This document shows, piece by piece, positions 1 to 11,344 of a stretch of 64,000 nt of DNA. The first letter of the stretch is position 1. Each line of letters begins with the position of its first letter. The stretch is from Azolla caroliniana (taxonomy: Eukaryota; Polypodiophyta). The notes below the pieces were generated by a model that was not told the DNA's origin, made no database searches, and worked only from the letters and a program-made list of their open reading frames with translations. The stretch spans positions 620,001 to 684,000 of the forward strand of contig JBHGNT010000001.1 of assembly GCA_043228905.1 (NCBI GenBank), read 5' to 3'. The translations under genes and the position numbers were made by a program.

Positions 1-1100
1 AGAAGATCTGTTTTTAAGGGATAACGAAGCAGAAAATGGCTGTTTCCTACCATTTTCTCCCTTTCTCCATCTTTATGATCCAACTCAAACTGATCCTTCT
101 ATTCTCAAAATCTTCTAGTGTACCTCTCCCTCTTGTCAGATGAAGATTCATCTCAGACCATGTATTGGATCTCACTCTTACCTAATTGGCCGGGTGCTGA
201 TCATAACAAAGTGTCTCACAGGGAAAGATGCACTTTTTACAGTTGAATACAATTGAAATGGAAAGAAATGCAAAACAAAGGGAATATTGAGCTAGTTTTT
301 ACACAGAACAATGTTTCAAACATACAAATTCTAAGGATCTAATCCTATTTTAAGTAACACAGATAGGCTTTTGAGTTGTACAGTTACTAATACTGGTTTT
401 ATCTAGCATAAGCCCTGTTACTCTGCTCAAGAATGTTGACCAATAAACATTCAAGGGGGAATTTCAAGGTGATTATTAGGCAGTCATGAACATTTACTAC
501 ACAGCAACAGACATGTACGTGAACTTTTTCTCTTGTATTACTTGATTACATAACCCCTCTTACAACGGAATAAAGAAAACCTAAAAATTAAACGTTGATT
601 GTATTTCATTCAGCAAATAGAATAGACCGTGCACAATGTAGAATTGTTTGATAATGAATATCGGTGAAGAAAGATAATTTATTTTTTGGCTAGAGATCAT
701 CTCAAAACTCATGAAGAGAATCAGCATAATTTAGGCTGCAAGAAGATAAACTCAAGCCTCTGGCTCATAGAAATGTAAGTAGCCCCTCGTCAAAAGTTTG
801 ACTGTTAATTCAATTTAAACATTCAATGGAGAATATTTTGCGGCGAACAGGCACAATTCTATGCTTTGCCTTCTAGGGAAAAGAGAGACTTGATAATCCA
901 ACCCTTGACATTTCAATTCTTCAGTGTTGTTCTTTTTCACCAATTCCACACCATGATTGACATTTATCTCATAACGTTTCAGCAAAACCAAATTATACAG
1001 TTTTTGGAACAACATAAAATATAATGGTTAGGTTGTTTTGCACATAAAAAAGAAAAAAATAAGTAAAACATACAATGTTAGTTTGAGGATGAAAAATTAC
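1..1100. other. Left-edge non-coding stretch (SUN gene intron, 3' side)
   Basis: This stretch lies downstream of the SUN gene's splice donor on the minus strand (GT at 1100-1099) and should be intron, perhaps holding later exons. I searched the minus strand for the remainder of the SUN domain and found no convincing exon. A short stretch near 188-230 reads vaguely like the expected continuation (LCYDQHPAN), but an in-frame stop precedes the possible donor, so I do not call it. No RNA gene or mobile element is recognisable. Confidence 0.5.
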
Positions 1101-2366
1101 CTTAGAGACATGTTCCAAACTGAAAGCATCAGGGAAGACTGAGGTTCGAAGCGCGATATCCACGTACACATTGTTCCCTTTGAGAGGAAGACACTGTCCA
1201 GGCTCACCAAAGCTAGGTTCCAAGATCTTGTTCGCCAATGAATGTTTGTGATTTCCTCCAGGCAAGAAACTTCCCACTAATTGTTGCCAACCAAATTTCA
1301 AACCATGGTAAAAACCTTCAGAATGATCAATCACTTTTCCCCCACCTGATGCTAGTGCATAATCTACTCTTCCGATTCCATCTGCAGCATGTTTATCCAG
1401 TTCAGCTTCTACTATTCTTCTTGCTACAGCTCGGACATCATCAAGACTTAATGCATCTCCAGTTCCTTCAGAGGCCCTCTGTTGCACGATTGATGTGATG
1501 AGATTCAACACATCATGCCTTGTAGGAAATCCAGCGTCCATGAACGTTTTCAACGATGCTTCTATATCTTCTGTCTTCGCTTTCATGTTCTTCAATTCTG
1601 TGCCAAAAGAGATGGTCTGCTCATCTATTTTGTCTTCCAATTCCTTTCTGAGGCCATCTACTTCCTTGTGGATCTTCATATCCACAAGATCAAGCTGAAC
1701 TTGCATCATTTTGGTCGTCTTCCTGAGTATTTCTTCTAGTTCTGCGACTTGTCCTTCCATGGACATGCTTTCAAAAGTAGGAGGATGTGTCGTTGAGCCA
1801 TAGAAAGTAGTGACTAGTCCTGCTACGAGGATGAAGGACAGAAAAAGAAGAGATGAACGAGAAAAGATATCCTTTACTAAGCGTGGACGAGAAACTGTGT
1901 TAGATCTATTCTTAGTGGAGGGGATAGCTTGCAAAGAAAGTTTCAAAGCTTTGGGTTTGGTTCCTAAAACATTAGGATTATCCACAGCTTTACCACTCAT
2001 TGTTTTAGCAGAGGATCGAGGCAAAGATCCCTGTTCTGATACTTGACGATGATCAGAAACATTTTCTTCGGTAGCGAGTTCCATAGTCCCTGACATCATA
2101 ACTACGGCAGAAGGATCGTTTTCTTTGAAAGAAGAAGACGAGAGATCACGACTAGTTCGGCGAGCAGGAGTGGTAGTCATTTCAGCAGTTTCAATCAGAG
2201 CGGTTCTTCCTGCAGAAGACGACGAAGAGTTCCTTTTCCTTGTGCTCAGACGGGGACCTGTGGATGGCGTTGCCATGGAAGAAGACGAAGGTGGGAGTGG
2301 AGATGGCGTGGCCATGGCAGACATCGATGGACCTCCGGCTGCAGTTGTTGCCGCTGAACTCGACAT
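1101..2366 (-). CDS. SUN-domain inner nuclear envelope protein, first exon (partial gene)
   Basis: This is a plant SUN1/SUN2-like protein. The family spans the inner nuclear membrane and binds KASH proteins of the outer membrane, forming LINC bridges between chromatin and cytoskeleton. The exon encodes 422 residues. A Ser/Thr-rich nucleoplasmic N-terminus with basic patches comes first, then one hydrophobic segment (LLFLSFILVAGLVTTFYG, about residues 177-195). A coiled coil follows (about 210-290, VAELEEILRKTTKMMQ onward), then the start of the SUN domain (DYALASGGGKVIDHSEG, LEPSFGEPGQCLPLKG, VYVDIALRTSVFP). The ATG at 2366 is the first in frame; an in-frame GTG five codons upstream is unlikely to be used. 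The exon ends in phase 0 at a clear donor (VSK, then GTAATTTTTC) inside the SUN domain. The rest of the domain must lie to the left, probably beyond the window. Confidence 0.9.
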
Positions 2367-2839
2367 TAGTTTAGGGAACACGCAGCGGTAGAAAACCCTT
2401 ATTTAGAGAACGGTGATCAGAACAAAGGGGAAAAAACCCGACTTCAAACTGCCATGGATCCTGTGAGTAAGAATATACAACAAAATGACTGGCACTTTAG
2501 GGTTTCTTTCGGCATAGAAGTACTGTGAAGCTTCTTTCTGCTCCTCGAACTTTCCTGGTGTCTCTTCCTTTTCTTCTCTTCTGTTCTGAAGCTCTATAGA
2601 CTCTTTTTTCTTCTTCTTGAATATGATCGATAACTCTTTTTTGTCTTCTTGGAGCTTTCTGATCACTTCTTCTTCTTGGGGTTTTCTGATCTCTCTTCTT
2701 ATTCTTCAATTTAAGTCTTTCAGATGAGCGTACTGAGAGTGCCTTTCAGATAAGCTGACATGAAGCTGATCTTCTCCTACATTGAACGATTTTGCCCCCG
2801 ATACGCGTGTAGACAGATAATGAGGCAGAAGAGATACAC

Positions 2840-2870
<31 letters not shown>

Positions 2871-2937
2871 GCGGAGGAGGAGAAGTAGAAGGTGATAGAT
2901 TCAAAAGGAGGGAAAATGCACGGTTTTCTTTTTCAAC

Positions 2938-3019
<82 letters not shown>

Positions 3020-3240
3020 CTCACCTGTGTCTGTCTCTCAACTGCAGCTGCCGCCTGCTTCTGCCTCTGCCTCTGCCTCTGCCTGCAAAATTGCAAATAA
3101 TATTCATTTGAAAACCTAAAGAGCTCTTTGGGCTCACCCAAATCCATGCATGCATTGGCCGGCCGCCCATATGGCTTCTCCATGACCCTCCATATGAATA
3201 TACCTTTGCACGAAATGTAACGCGCCGAACCAAAATGCAA
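2367..3240. other. SUN gene upstream region with compound microsatellites
   Basis: This is the presumed promoter and 5' leader of the minus-strand SUN gene. It holds a (GTCT)n tract at about 2840-2868, a (TG)n run at about 2940-2977 that passes directly into a (TC)n run to about 3015, and a (CTGCCT)-like run at about 3055-3085. The segment 2500-2700 is purine-rich on the minus strand. No gene is supported; the open frames here are low-complexity translations of the repeats. Confidence 0.6.
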
Positions 3241-3244
3241 AACT

Positions 3245-3660
3245 GTACTTTTACGACTTAACGGTTTAAACGGTTTTGTTCAGGTTCAAGTTTTTTTTAA
3301 CGGTTCAGTTTAGTTTGAACTGTTAGAAACCGCGGTTTCGGTTTAAAGGTTTTTTGTCATTTATTTAAAAAATTTGTTTTTAAACAATCTTTTCATTTTC
3401 AAACCTTATTCTCACATTTTTAGGAAAATCTTTAAAGTTTTAGAAATTTCAAATTTTAAAATAATGAAATATTTTAATTTTTAAAATTTTAAATTTGAAT
3501 TTTGACCTAAGTTGAAAAACTGTAACCGAACCATGAAACCGCGGTTTTAAACAGTTTTACGGGTTGAAATTTTTTAACGGTTTTGTGGTTTAGTTCAAGT
3601 TTCAAAAAATTTAAACAATTCAGTTTTGACACTTTCAAACCAAACCGTTGTCATTGTTAA
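3245..3660. mobile_element. Possible hAT-type non-autonomous element remnant
   Basis: This AT-rich block is packed with subterminal-like motifs: AACGGTTTAAACGGTTTTG, repeated AACGGTT, and GAAACCGCGGTTT occurring twice in opposite orientation (near 3325 and 3535). The right end reads CCAAACCGTTGTCATTG. Its complement begins TGACAACGGTTTGG, which resembles the termini of plant hAT elements and the proven hAT in the PEPC intron. I cannot identify the matching left terminus or a target-site duplication, so the boundaries are approximate. Confidence 0.35.
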
Positions 3661-4980
3661 CGAAATGGCTGATGAGAATGCCAACCACATTGTAATATTT
3701 TCCACCATCTTGCATTTTGACTTACATACATTGCATACCTTTTCTGTTTTAGCCAAGATAGATGTCATTGCATGATGATACAATATATTTGTGGTGACCT
3801 GTAACAAGCGTGTACCATCCTGTAACCGCCAATCCACCCAAGGTGCAATATTTGTTTTCAATGGTAACAATCCACGCAACAATGGTATATCTTGAAATTT
3901 CTCCCAAATAAATATATAATTTGGGGGAATACATAACGATCGTTTGACATCTTCAAATTCCGATAACCTTTGAGATTTATTATCAACCACATCTCCCAAA
4001 TGTACAACCCCCGATTGAAATAAATGATTGAATTGAGATATCAACTTCTCTTTTCCAATCCAAAACAACACTCGAGCAGAAACAAGCAATTCATTTTGTA
4101 ACGAATTACAAAATTCTTGATCACTTGATGGTGCCCACTCAAAAAAATTTAATGCATCGTACCATGATCTTACTAGTTGTTGTCCACATATAGAATGTCG
4201 AATCTTTAGAGGAATACATCCATTGAGTAATGGGCACCACGATGCTTGAATCATTGTTTTCCCATGCACCAATACTTCATGCTCAATAAAATATTGCATC
4301 ATAGATATCCATGGTTGGTCTTGTTACATATATGTCGTAATAATGCAAATCTACGAGCCATCAAATGCATTTCCAAATCCAATATCGCGGCACCACCTAA
4401 CTATTTGGGAGTAGCCAAACGGTCCCATGAAATCCATGTAATTCCCATTATTTCTCCATTCAGCCACAACATGAATAGAAAAGGTTGCATCATATTTTAC
4501 AATGTCTTCTTAGTCCAACGAAGTAATGGTAAATAATATAATATAATGGGCATAAAGATACATTGCACCACTTGAGTGGTACATGAAAGGGCCATAATCG
4601 AGACTTCCAATATATAAATTTGTCCTTCAATTTACTACCAATCCAATAAATAAGTTGAATGTTTGCAACATCAACACCTGATGGATAACCCAAATGCCAA
4701 TAATTTGATCCTCGTGTAATCACTTACCCTTGCCATCCCAAACATTCCAAATCATTCTCCATACAAGAAATAAGGCAAAACTTCCTCCTATTTTATATAC
4801 AACCCCGAAACTAAGGAAAATTGATCCCAAACTTGCATACTCCTTTCAGGATTTTCATTTAGGCTCGTAAAAACATAAAAGAAGCATCAACCAATACTCG
4901 TGCCACCAATGGTCCACCAACAAGAAGATGTAAACCCACAATATCACCACTGGTTGCAAGATTTTGACAACATTACTAAG
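3660..4980 (-). mobile_element. Degenerate LINE (non-LTR retrotransposon), C-terminal RT region
   Basis: Read on the minus strand, broken frames give the order typical of the C-terminal half of a plant LINE ORF2. First comes GSNYWHLGYPSGVDV, then LKDKFIYWKSRLWPFHVPLK at about 4690-4540. This matches the pattern in which a 'HLGIPMGVDV' stretch precedes 'YWKSRLWPFHV'. A 235-residue open segment follows (about 4302-3600) with QPWISMMQYFIEHEV, FNHLFQSGVVHLGDVV and the start of a C-terminal cysteine-containing part. Stops and frame changes (near 4310, 4490 and 4725) show it is dead. The element appears interrupted on its 3' side by the AT-rich block at 3.2-3.66 kb. Confidence 0.7.
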
Positions 4981-5014
4981 GATGTGCAACAATAGCAAAT
5001 AACAACGATTCTCT

Positions 5015-5395
5015 CTCTCTCTCTTTGCCATTCGAACTATTGCTTCCATGTGACTTAGCTCACATGGATTGTGATGTGAGACAGGGCGTTGGGGCACAAG
5101 TGATGAGAGTGGTCGACTATGCACACTTTGCCCTAAACAAGTTTGCGAGTCTAAGTATCACACTTTGATACAATGTTATGCCTTTGATCATATTTGACCA
5201 TGCTTTCCGCATCTCTTTGACCGAGCCCAATCCTTGAATAAATTCCAGGGGTATTTTTTTATAAAGTGTATTTTTTTGGACATAGAGGTAGTTTGGTAAA
5301 TTTGGAACTTCCAGGGGCATTTTGGTAAATAAACGAACTTCTAGGGGTATCTTGGTACTTTTCCCTATAATCTATCTATCTATCTATCTCTCTCT
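5015..5395 (+). mobile_element. LINE 3' end fragment, interrupted by a MITE half
   Basis: The segment 5025-5240 is a close copy of the LINE tail at 41.26-41.48 kb. Both share the run from GCCATTCGAAC/GCCATTCAAAC through 'cttccatg(t/c)gacttagctc' to 'gatcgagcccaatcc'. The encoded frame matches a LINE C-terminus with the C-x2-C...H-x4-C knuckle. Homology is replaced by a Mutator-MITE half at about 5245-5365 and resumes in the TATAATC(TATC)n tail ending near 5395. Confidence 0.7.
5245..5365 (+). mobile_element. Half copy of a Mutator-type MITE inside a LINE tail
   Basis: The sequence from TTATAAAGTG to GGTACTTTTCCC matches the right half of the complete element at 61378-61600. It includes the block 'ggacatagaggtagtttgg' and the terminal CTTGGTACTTTTCCC. 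The left terminal repeat is absent. The LINE sequence expected between its 'cccaatcc' and its TATAATC tail is also missing, so insertion was followed by a deletion that took the left arm and adjoining host. Confidence 0.75.
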
Positions 5396-6036
5396 ATTGT
5401 CATCTGCTTGGCTGGGCAACTACCTTTCATCCTAATAGCAAGCCCCCCCCGCATGAGACCAAAGAAGAAAGAACATACATACTCTCCATCGAGCACGAAA
5501 ACAAATGAGCCACATGAAGAATAACACACACAAGGAGCTCCAATGTAGATGTTTATGTGTCATCTAATTTAAAGCAATGGAACGTAGTGCAAAGATCCTC
5601 GGGAACTTTTCTCAAGGTTTGCCTCAACATTTTAATTTCAACAAAAAAAGAAGGCGGCAAATGCCACACGTATTTTCTTGTTGCACCAAAATTCCACAAA
5701 AGCACCCTTGTGCTTTCCGAAATTCCTAAGATATCTCCACCTAGTTTTGAAAATCTTAGGACACCCTTCTCATCTTCATGGAAGCACCTTAGAACATCCC
5801 AAATCACTTTGATATTCTTCTCGAAAAACACCCCCCTAAAACAAATCTTCTCCTCCAAATATAGCCGGTTTGTTTCGATTATGAAATTACATCCCCCCAC
5901 CTTTATTCCCCGTTGAACAAACACTACACAACATATTTGTGAAGAGAGAGGAGGGAGGGGCATTTTCGGAAATTGTGTAAATTAGGATGTCTATTATTGA
6001 GATTTTGTAAAATCTCTGTTTAGTTTAGCCATTCCA
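5396..6036. other. Intergenic stretch before the bL25 gene
   Basis: Two overlapping open frames of about 120-136 codons lie on opposite strands (5553-5963). Neither resembles a family I know, neither has a convincing start context, and both strands are open only because the stretch lacks TA-rich stops. I see no gene. The interval presumably contains the bL25 promoter. Confidence 0.5.
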
Positions 6037-6042
6037 TATATA
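6037..6042 (+). promoter_or_regulatory. TATA-like box of the bL25 gene
   Basis: TATATA occurs in CCATATATACAAATC, 115 bases upstream of the chosen bL25 start codon. If used, transcription would begin about 30 bases downstream (around 6067), next to the telo-box-like CTAGGGTTTAG at 6051-6061. No expression evidence is available. Confidence 0.4.
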
Positions 6043-6063
6043 CAAATCAGCTAGGGTTTAGCC

Positions 6064-6102
6064 ATGGCGATGGCGAGGCCGGAGCCCTGAATGTTTCTCT
6101 AA
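6064..6102 (+). promoter_or_regulatory. Two back-to-back upstream ORFs in the bL25 leader
   Basis: ATG at 6064 opens an eight-codon frame (MAMARPEP) stopping at TGA 6088-6090. It is followed without a gap by ATG 6091, which opens a three-codon frame (MFL) ending at TAA 6100-6102. The main start is at 6152. If both lie in the transcript they would be expected to lower initiation at the main ATG. The TATA-like box puts the transcription start close to the first ATG, so the first uORF may be skipped. Confidence 0.45.
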
Positions 6103-6151
6103 GAGAGACAGAACTAGAGAACACCGAAGGAGACATAGGCAAAGACGGACT

Positions 6152-8993
6152 ATGTTCTCTCCTCGGTCACTCTCCTCCTTGGCTCGCCGCATCTCTTCTC
6201 TCAGATTTCTTAAGGATCCAACAACGAAGCTTCCATATCCTTCCAGAAGCTTCTCCGTTGCATCTTCATCATCAGCCGTATCGGAGGTCTCTTCAGGAGA
6301 AGTTGTCTCTCCTGTTTTCCCTGTACCAGATCCAGAACTCGCAGAGGTCATTCAAGCTGTGCCAAGGTGCGGCGATGGGAAGATCATAGCAAAAAGAGAG
6401 AGAAAAGCAGGAAGAGTCCCTGGTGTTGTGTATAGTTTGGAAGATGGAGATCATGGTGGACACAAAGAGCTCATATCTGTGGAAACGAAACAGATCAGTA
6501 GACTTCTCAAAAGAATTGGTTATAGTTTCTTCCTCTCTCGAACCTTCGTGCTGGAAGTTCGTCCAGATTTGGAGTCTGATGTCATCATCTCAAGAGAAAG
6601 AGTCTTGCCTCGCTGGGTATGTGTTCAAATTTCCTATCATTTGTCGTTATGTTGTTTCCTTTCTGTATTTGTTTATTGATCTTACAGTATTAGTAGCCTT
6701 GGTTTTTCGAGTTGCCTAAGTCTCATGCACACCTTAATATTCATAAATATTCAAGTTTTAAGAGGTTTAGTAGCACCAGAGAAAATAGTGTTGGCAAAAG
6801 ATTCAATATTTTGTGGTACATTCCTGTAATATCTGAATGGTTCCAGTCGTACTGTCTGAGTGAAAAAGAAAAGAAAACTCTGCATGGAACTGGAAAGTTT
6901 TCAAAGGCTATCATTATGTTTTGATCTAGTTATCAGGAGTTCCATACGGATCCCCCATTGGCTACTTTAAATTCGTGATAATTTCCAGCAAGTTCCCACA
7001 TCCACATTTTCTTATTGCAACTCTGGAATGTAGTGGAATTTAGCTTTGCAGAAAATGATTGGCCATCTCTCATCATATGCTACAGATGTATCTGGTCGGA
7101 ATTGGAGTAACACTTAAAGTTTGTCCTTTGCAAGAGGTTATTATACTCTACGTATCTCTAAGAAAGAGAATAAGTACTTGATATAAGAAAATCAAATCTA
7201 GAATGCTCAAGATTTACTGATTAACTGATAAGGAGGTAGATATTTCCACCTTTCTACTGCAAATCAAGAATGAGCAAAATCCACATATATTTTCTTGCAA
7301 CATTATTCGTGTTGATTTGCATCCTTGAGATTTTTGACAGAGGCTATGGCATATTATACCACATAATAATACTCTCTAGTGATACAAGTTCCAATAATGC
7401 ATCAACGTTTTCCGTAGAGCTTGATGCAATGAACTATGTGTTTTTGGGGCTAGTCTGCCTCTAAACAACCAAGTATAATCGTTTATATCAGATGCCCTCC
7501 ATTCTAAAGGTGCTCTGCATCATAATAAACTTTTTTGCTATTGGACTTTAGAAACTCTTCATTGTTGCCAAGCTTAATGGGTTCCATCTTGAGATTCATC
7601 ATTGGATTTTCTCATTAACAACTGAGCTAGGAACCAACAAGGTTATATAGATATCTTGTGCATGCGTCAATGCCGTGTACTCAAGAAAGATTGAGAATAT
7701 TTCCATAGAAAAACTTAAAACTTGTTACAAAATAACTTTTATTTATATGATGTCCAATGAAACTCTGGGTGATCTTAAACTCTTATAAAAAATCAATCCA
7801 GAATTCCATACACATTCTGTTGCTTGCAATGTTGTTCTTCGTCTTCAACAAGGAATGAATGGCATCGGAGACCTCAAAGATTAGAAAGAGGTCAATGACC
7901 TAATATTCTAATGTAGAGATTCACTGCGACATAACTAACCAATAACATGGCATTCTGTAGCTAGTAAGAAATTCCACCTCATTTCAAATGTATAAAGCTA
8001 CTTATTCTTAAGCTAGGTAACCCTAAACCCTCTTTTTCGTCAGTATTTTGGCAGCATTGTGTGTCTTCTGTATATATGTAAATGAACATTTCCATATGCT
8101 CTATCCTGGAAGTTTATGAAGTTGTTGTAAAGATATCCTGGAAGTTTCTGGTGTTCATCAATTTTAATAAGTTACTGATTGGGTCACGTGAAATGAAATG
8201 AAAATGAACGCAGTTAGGAGATTAAGTCATGTGCAGAAGCTTGATTTGCTTTATTTCTAGCATCTGATGGCGACCTCATTTCTTTCTCCCAGGTCCATTT
8301 GCATGCTGGCACTGATGCAATATTGAATGCCACCTTCATTCGGGCACCTCCTGAAGCAGTAATAAAAGTCGATGTTCCTATTGTATTTCGTGGAGAAGAT
8401 GCTTGTCCTGGTATCCGTAAAGGTAAGTAATAATACATTGACTCAAAATGCATTGGTGGGGATGTAAAACGTAGAGTATTTGTTGGCTATTTACCAGGAT
8501 ATCTCTAAGTTTTTAAACCTGCCAGAATAATTGTCTACACTAAAGCAAATTTGCCAGAGTTATTCTGCTATGTTTTGGAAAATGGTGGGGTATTTTCTGG
8601 TAAATAAACAAGATGCAAGATTTTTCCTACTGATTTGATATCTGTATGAAAAACATGTCTTTTCATCATTGAAAATCATTCCTTAAAGTTTTAACTGAAT
8701 TGAATTGCACCTTATGTATTTTGTAACTATTTATAATGTTCGGAGAAATTCTTGCAGGTGGCTATCTTAACACAATAAAAAGAACAGTGAGATTGAAATG
8801 TCCAGCTGACCTTATACCACCTTATGTGGAGATTAACCTTGGAGACTTGCAAATAAGGGAGAAAGTTCTTCTACGTGATTTAAAAGTGCATCCCTCCATC
8901 AATCTAGTAACAGTCGATGATTCTTTGCCTGTGTGCAAAATCATGGGAACAAGGTTTGTAGAAGGACCTCGACCTGGAGCATCATCGTCGTGA
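6152..8993 (+). CDS. Organellar ribosomal protein bL25 (L25/TL5/CTC family)
   Basis: The exons are 6152-6616, 8293-8422 and 8758-8993, with introns of 1,676 and 335 bases and GT-AG borders. The joined frame gives 276 residues. The product is a large-subunit ribosomal protein of the L25 family, whose N-terminal domain binds 5S rRNA. Residues 1-50 are Arg/Ser-rich and nearly lack acidic residues (MFSPRSLSSLARRISSLRF), as in mitochondrial presequences. The L25 beta-barrel covers about 65-155 (KAGRVPGVVYSLEDG is the recognisable GxxPGVVYG-like motif). The C-terminal TL5-like beta domain covers about 156-270 (VKVDVPIVFRGEDACPGIRKGG, split over exons 2 and 3, then CPADLIPPYVEINL). Exon phases agree (155 codons, then one base carried into exon 3). 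It converges with the beta-tubulin gene. Confidence 0.88.
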
Positions 8994-9654
8994 TTTTCAT
9001 TTTTATATCAAAGTTACCACATACTGTGCTAGGTTGACAATCTACAGACGGCAACTTTTCACATACTGTGTATGTAGCTTCCCATAGTATTTGTCTTTGA
9101 AAAGAACCCATCAATGTAAGATGCGCGTTTTAATTTTTGAATTTTATCTATGGTAAATAAGAGAATTTGGATCATACATGGCTGGTTTGATCTCTCTCTG
9201 TCTCTGTCTCTTCTGTTCCTCTTAAGGGAGTCTCCCCTTATGCCACAATATACATCTGTCAAAGTATTCACATACCAATGAACGGAATTGCAACTTATAT
9301 TGACAGTTGTGAAGATTCAAAAAAATGAACTGAACGAATAGACAATTAAGTGAAAGCTTGACAATAATGGTATTGCTACCAATTCTGAAATACAAAGCTG
9401 AAAAGCTTGACCATAAATGAAACAATCTGAAACCACCACAATATACTGTTGGAATGCAAAAGACATAGCAAAGTCTTTTAGACAACCTATTTATATGTTA
9501 AACTACCTTTACTGGTGGTGATCAATTCCCTCAATCTCTAGTAGATCTACCTTGTCCCTCTCTATGCTCTCATATGGATAACGCCTAACTGAAAAATAAT
9601 AAAACGAACGAAAACATCTATAGATAGAAGTCACCGATGTTGTATTCTCAATGA
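8994..9654. other. Convergent intergenic spacer, bL25 / beta-tubulin
   Basis: This 661-base spacer between two convergent stop codons should hold both 3' UTRs. A short CTCTGTCTCTGTCTC tract lies near 9195. The open frames on the minus strand here have no family resemblance, and I see no other feature. Confidence 0.6.

Positions 9655-11344
<1,690 letters not shown>

Noticed and set aside
188-232. A possible second SUN-domain exon (LCYDQHPAN).
   Set aside because: In the required phase it meets a stop before its donor, and similarity to the expected sequence is only a few residues.
2746-3240. A 164-codon minus-strand frame upstream of the SUN gene.
   Set aside because: Most of it is Arg-Glu, Thr-His and Gln-Arg repeats from microsatellites.
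5553-5963. Opposite-strand open frames of 136 and 119 codons.
   Set aside because: No recognisable domain, no splice or start support, and both strands open in the same place, which is typical of chance.
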